DNA from: TMED27 sp964350695
Lineage (GTDB): Bacteria; Pseudomonadota; Alphaproteobacteria; Micavibrionales; Micavibrionaceae
Reading direction: 5' to 3'
Length of the DNA stretch: 64,000 nucleotides
NCBI GenBank assembly: GCA_964350695.1
Contig: CAYGKM010000001.1
Coordinates: forward strand, 124,001 to 188,000
Shown: positions 60,987 to 64,000 of the stretch, in pieces
Layout of the letters: each line of letters begins with the position of its first letter
How positions within the stretch are numbered: the first letter of the stretch is position 1
Notes under the pieces: model-generated
What the model was told of the DNA's origin: nothing
The model's database searches: none
Seen by the model: only the letters and a program-made list of their open reading frames with translations
Made by a program: the position numbers and the translations under genes

Positions 60987-61199
60987 ATGGCTATTACGTG
61001 GGCCGCGCAGATGCTGGGTGTTGCGTATGTTCTTGTTTTCGATACGAAACGTGCCGCATTGGTAATGCAGGGCATGGCATCCTTAAGCGCAATCTGGGCT
61101 GTCGGCCTGTCCGTGCTGGGCATCTATGTTTACAAACGAAGCGAGGATAAAAAAACCGGCGCGAAGGAAATCATTTCTTGGAACGAAGGGAATAAATAA
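60987..61199 (+). CDS. Small membrane protein of phage remnant (possible holin)
   Basis: 70 residues with two hydrophobic stretches (about 5-18 and 31-50, SAIWAVGLSVLGIYVYK), a charged tail and an Arg/Lys-rich middle. The size and its place after tail genes would fit a holin or spanin-like phage protein, but no specific family is recognised. The ribosome-binding site is weak. Confidence 0.5.
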   Translation: MAITWAAQMLGVAYVLVFDTKRAALVMQGMASLSAIWAVGLSVLGIYVYKRSEDKKTGAKEIISWNEGNK

Positions 61200-61286
61200 T
61201 TCGATTTCCCTTTATTCGGGCGCAATATTGACTATATTGCTAGGCATGTTCAATCCCCGTCACAAATCTGGAATATATTCTTAATC

Positions 61287-62567
61287 ATGCAGCCAAACAC
61301 ATTTAATCCATATAAAAACGTCTTCCTTCCGATCCAGAAATTCTTCCAGATGACGGCGGCGGGCGGTATTTTACTGGCCTTGTCGGCTGCTTTGGCACTC
61401 ATTATTGCCAATACAGACTTGTATGCTTATTACGATTACATTTTGCATGATATTCAATTCCGTATCGGTTTTAACGATACGCAGGCTGGTTTTGATTATG
61501 AAATCCGAAAACCTCTTTTGCTCTGGATCAATGACGGCTTTATGGCGGTCTTCTTTTTATTGGTCGGGCTGGAAATCAAGCGTGAGATCGTCAGCGGTGA
61601 ACTCTCCACCCGCTCACGCGCGCTTCTGCCCGCGATTGCCGCTGTCGGCGGGATGGTCATACCGGCTGTAATTTATTACGTGGTTAACATGGATACGCCG
61701 GAAAATTTGCGTGGTTGGGCAATCCCTGCCGCGACCGACATTGCCTTCGCGCTGGGGGTTCTCAGCCTTCTGGGTAGCCGCGCGCCGGTGCGTTTGAAAG
61801 TATTGTTAACCGCCATCGCAATCATTGATGACCTTGGCGCCATTTTAATTATCGCATTTTTCTACACCGATAATCTGGCGACGCAGCCGCTGTTTATTGC
61901 GGCGGCCGCTCTGGCGGTCCTGTTTCTGATGAATAACAGAAGTGTAAGTGCGACCATGCCTTATATCCTTGTGGGAACGGTATTATGGATTGCGGTTTTG
62001 AAATCGGGCGTGCATGCCACATTGGCAGGGGTTGTCACGGCATTCTTTATTCCCATGACCTGCAAGCGTGAAAAGGCGTATTCTCCGTTGAAAGACTTGG
62101 AACATAAACTTCATCCTTGGGTGGCCTTTGGTATTTTGCCTGTTTTTGCCTTCGCCAATGCAGGTGTACCGTTTACGGGGATGAGCTTAAATTCTCTGCT
62201 TGATCCGGTAACACTCGGGATTATCCTTGGGCTTGTGGTCGGGAAGCAGTTGGGCATTTTCTCAATGCTTTGGCTTTCTATCAAATTGGGGCTTTCTCCG
62301 ATGGTTAAGGGCGCAAGCTGGATTCATCTTTATGGGGTGTCCGTGCTTTGCGGTATCGGTTTTACCATGTCGCTCTTTATCGGCGGCCTTGCCTTTGACG
62401 GCATTGAACAACAAGCCTCAATCAGGCTAGGGGTCCTCGCTGGCTCTATTATTTCTGCCGTAGTCGGTTATCTCATATTCTTCTGCGCGCCGCTTGCAAA
62501 AGACCCGGAGCCGGGGGCGGGGGACTCCGACATGCCCTCCACTCAAGAGGCTAGCCAAGACGCATAA
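61287..62567 (+). CDS. nhaA: Na+/H+ antiporter NhaA
   Basis: Inner-membrane antiporter for sodium and pH homeostasis. 426 residues and about twelve helices. Motifs are WINDGFMAVFFLLVGLEIKR, the transport-site PAATDIAFALGVL (with its two-Asp partner AIAIIDDLGAILII) and GVHATLAGV. The start MQPNTFNPYKNVFLP is close to the first helix. It flanks the phage remnant on the right. Confidence 0.96.
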   Translation: MQPNTFNPYKNVFLPIQKFFQMTAAGGILLALSAALALIIANTDLYAYYDYILHDIQFRIGFNDTQAGFDYEIRKPLLLWINDGFMAVFFLLVGLEIKREIVSGELSTRSRALLPAIAAVGGMVIPAVIYYVVNMDTPENLRGWAIPAATDIAFALGVLSLLGSRAPVRLKVLLTAIAIIDDLGAILIIAFFYTDNLATQPLFIAAAALAVLFLMNNRSVSATMPYILVGTVLWIAVLKSGVHATLAGVVTAFFIPMTCKREKAYSPLKDLEHKLHPWVAFGILPVFAFANAGVPFTGMSLNSLLDPVTLGIILGLVVGKQLGIFSMLWLSIKLGLSPMVKGASWIHLYGVSVLCGIGFTMSLFIGGLAFDGIEQQASIRLGVLAGSIISAVVGYLIFFCAPLAKDPEPGAGDSDMPSTQEASQDA

Positions 62568-62650
62568 AATAGCTTATTCTCTTAAAAGAAATTTTAGGAA
62601 TTTCATCATCATCATACAGCCTATTCAGGTTTGTTTTTCAAGAGGATAAC

Positions 62651-64000
62651 ATGAGCAAGAAAACTGCAATTACGGTCGCGCGCGGCGACGGCATCGGCCC
62701 CGCCATTATGGACTCAACGCTCGAAATTTTGGACGCCGCAGGCGCGGCCTTGGATATCGAAGAAATCGAAATCGGCGAAGCGGTCTACAAATCCGGTATC
62801 AAAAACGGCATCGCCGAAAGCGCGTGGGACAGCCTTCGCCGCACCAAAGTCTTCCTGAAAGCGCCGATCACCACCCCCCAGGGCGGCGGCTTTAAATCCC
62901 TGAACGTCACGGTACGCAAATCCCTCGGCCTGTTCGCCAATGTGCGCCCGTGCGTGTCCTATCACCCCTTCGTCAAAACCCATCACCCGAAAATGGATCT
63001 GGTGATTATCCGTGAAAACGAAGAAGACCTCTACGGCGGCATCGAATACCGCCAATCCCAGGACGTTATGGCCTCTCTCAAAGTCATTACCCGCCCGGGC
63101 ACTGAGCGCATCATGCGCTACGCCTTTGAATATGCCCGCGCCAATGGCCGCAAAAAAGTCACCTGTATGTCCAAAGACAACATCATGAAAATATCGGACG
63201 GCCTCTTCCACGCGGTCTTCGACGAAATCGCCGCTGAATACCCTGATATTCAAAATGACCACATGATTATCGACATCGGCACAGCCAAGGTCGCCAACCA
63301 CCCTGAAATGTTCGACGTCATCGTCACTACAAACCTTTATGGTGACATCATCTCCGACGTAGCCGCCGAAGTCACAGGCTCTGTTGGTCTGGGCGGCTCC
63401 TCCAATATCGGCGTTGATTTCGGCATGTTCGAAGCCGTCCACGGCTCCGCTCCTGATATCGCGACACTCGGCATTGCCAACCCCTCCGGCCTCATCCTCG
63501 GCTCCATCATGATGCTGACCCATATCGGCCAAGGCGACGTGGCCTCGAAAATCCACAATGGCTGGCTGAGAACGCTGGAAGACGGAATCCACACAGGCGA
63601 AATTTATCGTGAAGGCGTATCGAAAGAAAAAGTCGGCACCGAAGGCTTCACCAAAGCCGTCATCGAACGCCTCGGCGAAATGCCCGAAACATTTGCGGCC
63701 AAAAAATACCCGAACGTCGCGGGCGGCCTAAAACTCCCGCCATTAAAACCCCGCGTTGAAGTCTCCAAAGAACGTGTCGGTGTCGATATCGGCATCAACT
63801 TTGACGGCGCGCCCGATGATCTGGCGGCAAAAATCAATGCTTGCGTCACCGATAACCTCAAGCTTCAGATGATCTCCAACCGCGGAACAAAGGTTTGGCC
63901 AAACGGCCAGCCTGAAACCTTCTGCGCCGATAACTGGCGTCTGCGATTCATGACCGATAACGGCGAGCATATCAAAACCAGCCAGGTCATCGCCCTGATG
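62651..64000 (+). CDS. icd: Isocitrate dehydrogenase (NADP type), C-terminus outside window
   Basis: TCA-cycle enzyme making 2-oxoglutarate. The first 450 codons are present and the frame is still open at the window end. It starts MSKKTAITVARGDGIGPAIM and has SLNVTVRKSLGLFANVRP (substrate Ser and Arg), IIRENEEDLYGGIEY, TTNLYGDIISDVAAEVTGS and EAVHGSAPDIA. After residue 340 it continues with an extra domain (PRVEVSKERVGVDIGINF), as in the 480-500-residue Thermus/Rickettsia-type enzymes. AGAGGA precedes the ATG. Confidence 0.93.
   Translation, partial: MSKKTAITVARGDGIGPAIMDSTLEILDAAGAALDIEEIEIGEAVYKSGIKNGIAESAWDSLRRTKVFLKAPITTPQGGGFKSLNVTVRKSLGLFANVRPCVSYHPFVKTHHPKMDLVIIRENEEDLYGGIEYRQSQDVMASLKVITRPGTERIMRYAFEYARANGRKKVTCMSKDNIMKISDGLFHAVFDEIAAEYPDIQNDHMIIDIGTAKVANHPEMFDVIVTTNLYGDIISDVAAEVTGSVGLGGSSNIGVDFGMFEAVHGSAPDIATLGIANPSGLILGSIMMLTHIGQGDVASKIHNGWLRTLEDGIHTGEIYREGVSKEKVGTEGFTKAVIERLGEMPETFAAKKYPNVAGGLKLPPLKPRVEVSKERVGVDIGINFDGAPDDLAAKINACVTDNLKLQMISNRGTKVWPNGQPETFCADNWRLRFMTDNGEHIKTSQVIALM

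Noticed and set aside
62714..63970. Minus-strand frames at the right end
   Set aside because: Antisense to isocitrate dehydrogenase, which is open through the window end and has all family motifs.

Overview
The window is a chromosomal stretch of an alphaproteobacterium. The evidence is gene order: the division and cell-wall (dcw) cluster runs rsmH-ftsL-ftsI-murE-mraY-murD-ftsW-murG-murC-murB-ddl-ftsQ-ftsA-ftsZ and continues into lpxC-bamD-recN-ligA. Further signs are a split three-subunit transhydrogenase, an ATPase-inhibitor-like DUF1476 gene beside bolA/grxD/purC, and GANTC (CcrM-type) site clusters in front of division genes. A free-living Rhodospirillales- or Micavibrio-like lineage is plausible, but genus cannot be read from the sequence alone.

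Layout. 1-8.1 kb: a partial bufferin-type (DUF2282) gene, ribF, an AEC transporter, an orphan gene, ileS, a Ppx/GppA-family gene, msrA and an Amidase_2 gene. The bufferin gene and msrA both carry a GTAAC(C/G)-N16-CGAA ECF-type promoter. 8.14-8.52 kb: RNase P RNA on the minus strand. 8.8-28.7 kb: the dcw cluster, with three oddities. An orphan gene sits in the usual murF position. A membrane-anchored murF and an alpha/beta hydrolase are inverted between murB and ddl. murB carries an in-frame double-hairpin palindromic insert. 28.8-34.4 kb: lpxC-bamD-recN-ligA. 34.4-38.7 kb (minus): a pntAA-pntAB-pntB-hydrolase-small-gene operon.

38.9-47.2 kb: a TolC/ABC/HlyD type I secretion set of the LapB-like kind, a CHASE2 class III cyclase, and tail-to-tail with it a cNMP-binding EAL phosphodiesterase. 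This suggests a cAMP to c-di-GMP circuit next to an adhesin-type exporter. 47.3-53.2 kb: rpmJ, then the elongasome operon mreB-mreC-mreD-mrdA-rodA, with an intrinsic-terminator hairpin whose T-tract runs directly into the mreB start codon. 53.2-56.8 kb: grxD, bolA, DUF1476, purC, nadK and an HTH-PyrE fusion.

57.1-61.2 kb: a decayed T7-like podovirus remnant with a head-gene 3' fragment, capsid, a truncated small gene and a tail tubular A-like gene. It is interrupted by a PilZ gene and by unknown genes, one with its own promoter and terminator (moron-like). 61.3-64 kb: nhaA and the start of an NADP-type isocitrate dehydrogenase that runs off the window.

The most interesting items are the cell-cycle regulatory signatures (7 GANTC sites before rsmH; 5 GANTC sites plus a perfect DnaA box before ftsZ), the mreB attenuator-like hairpin, the murB palindromic insertion, the HTH-PyrE fusion, and the moron-like unknown gene in the phage remnant.
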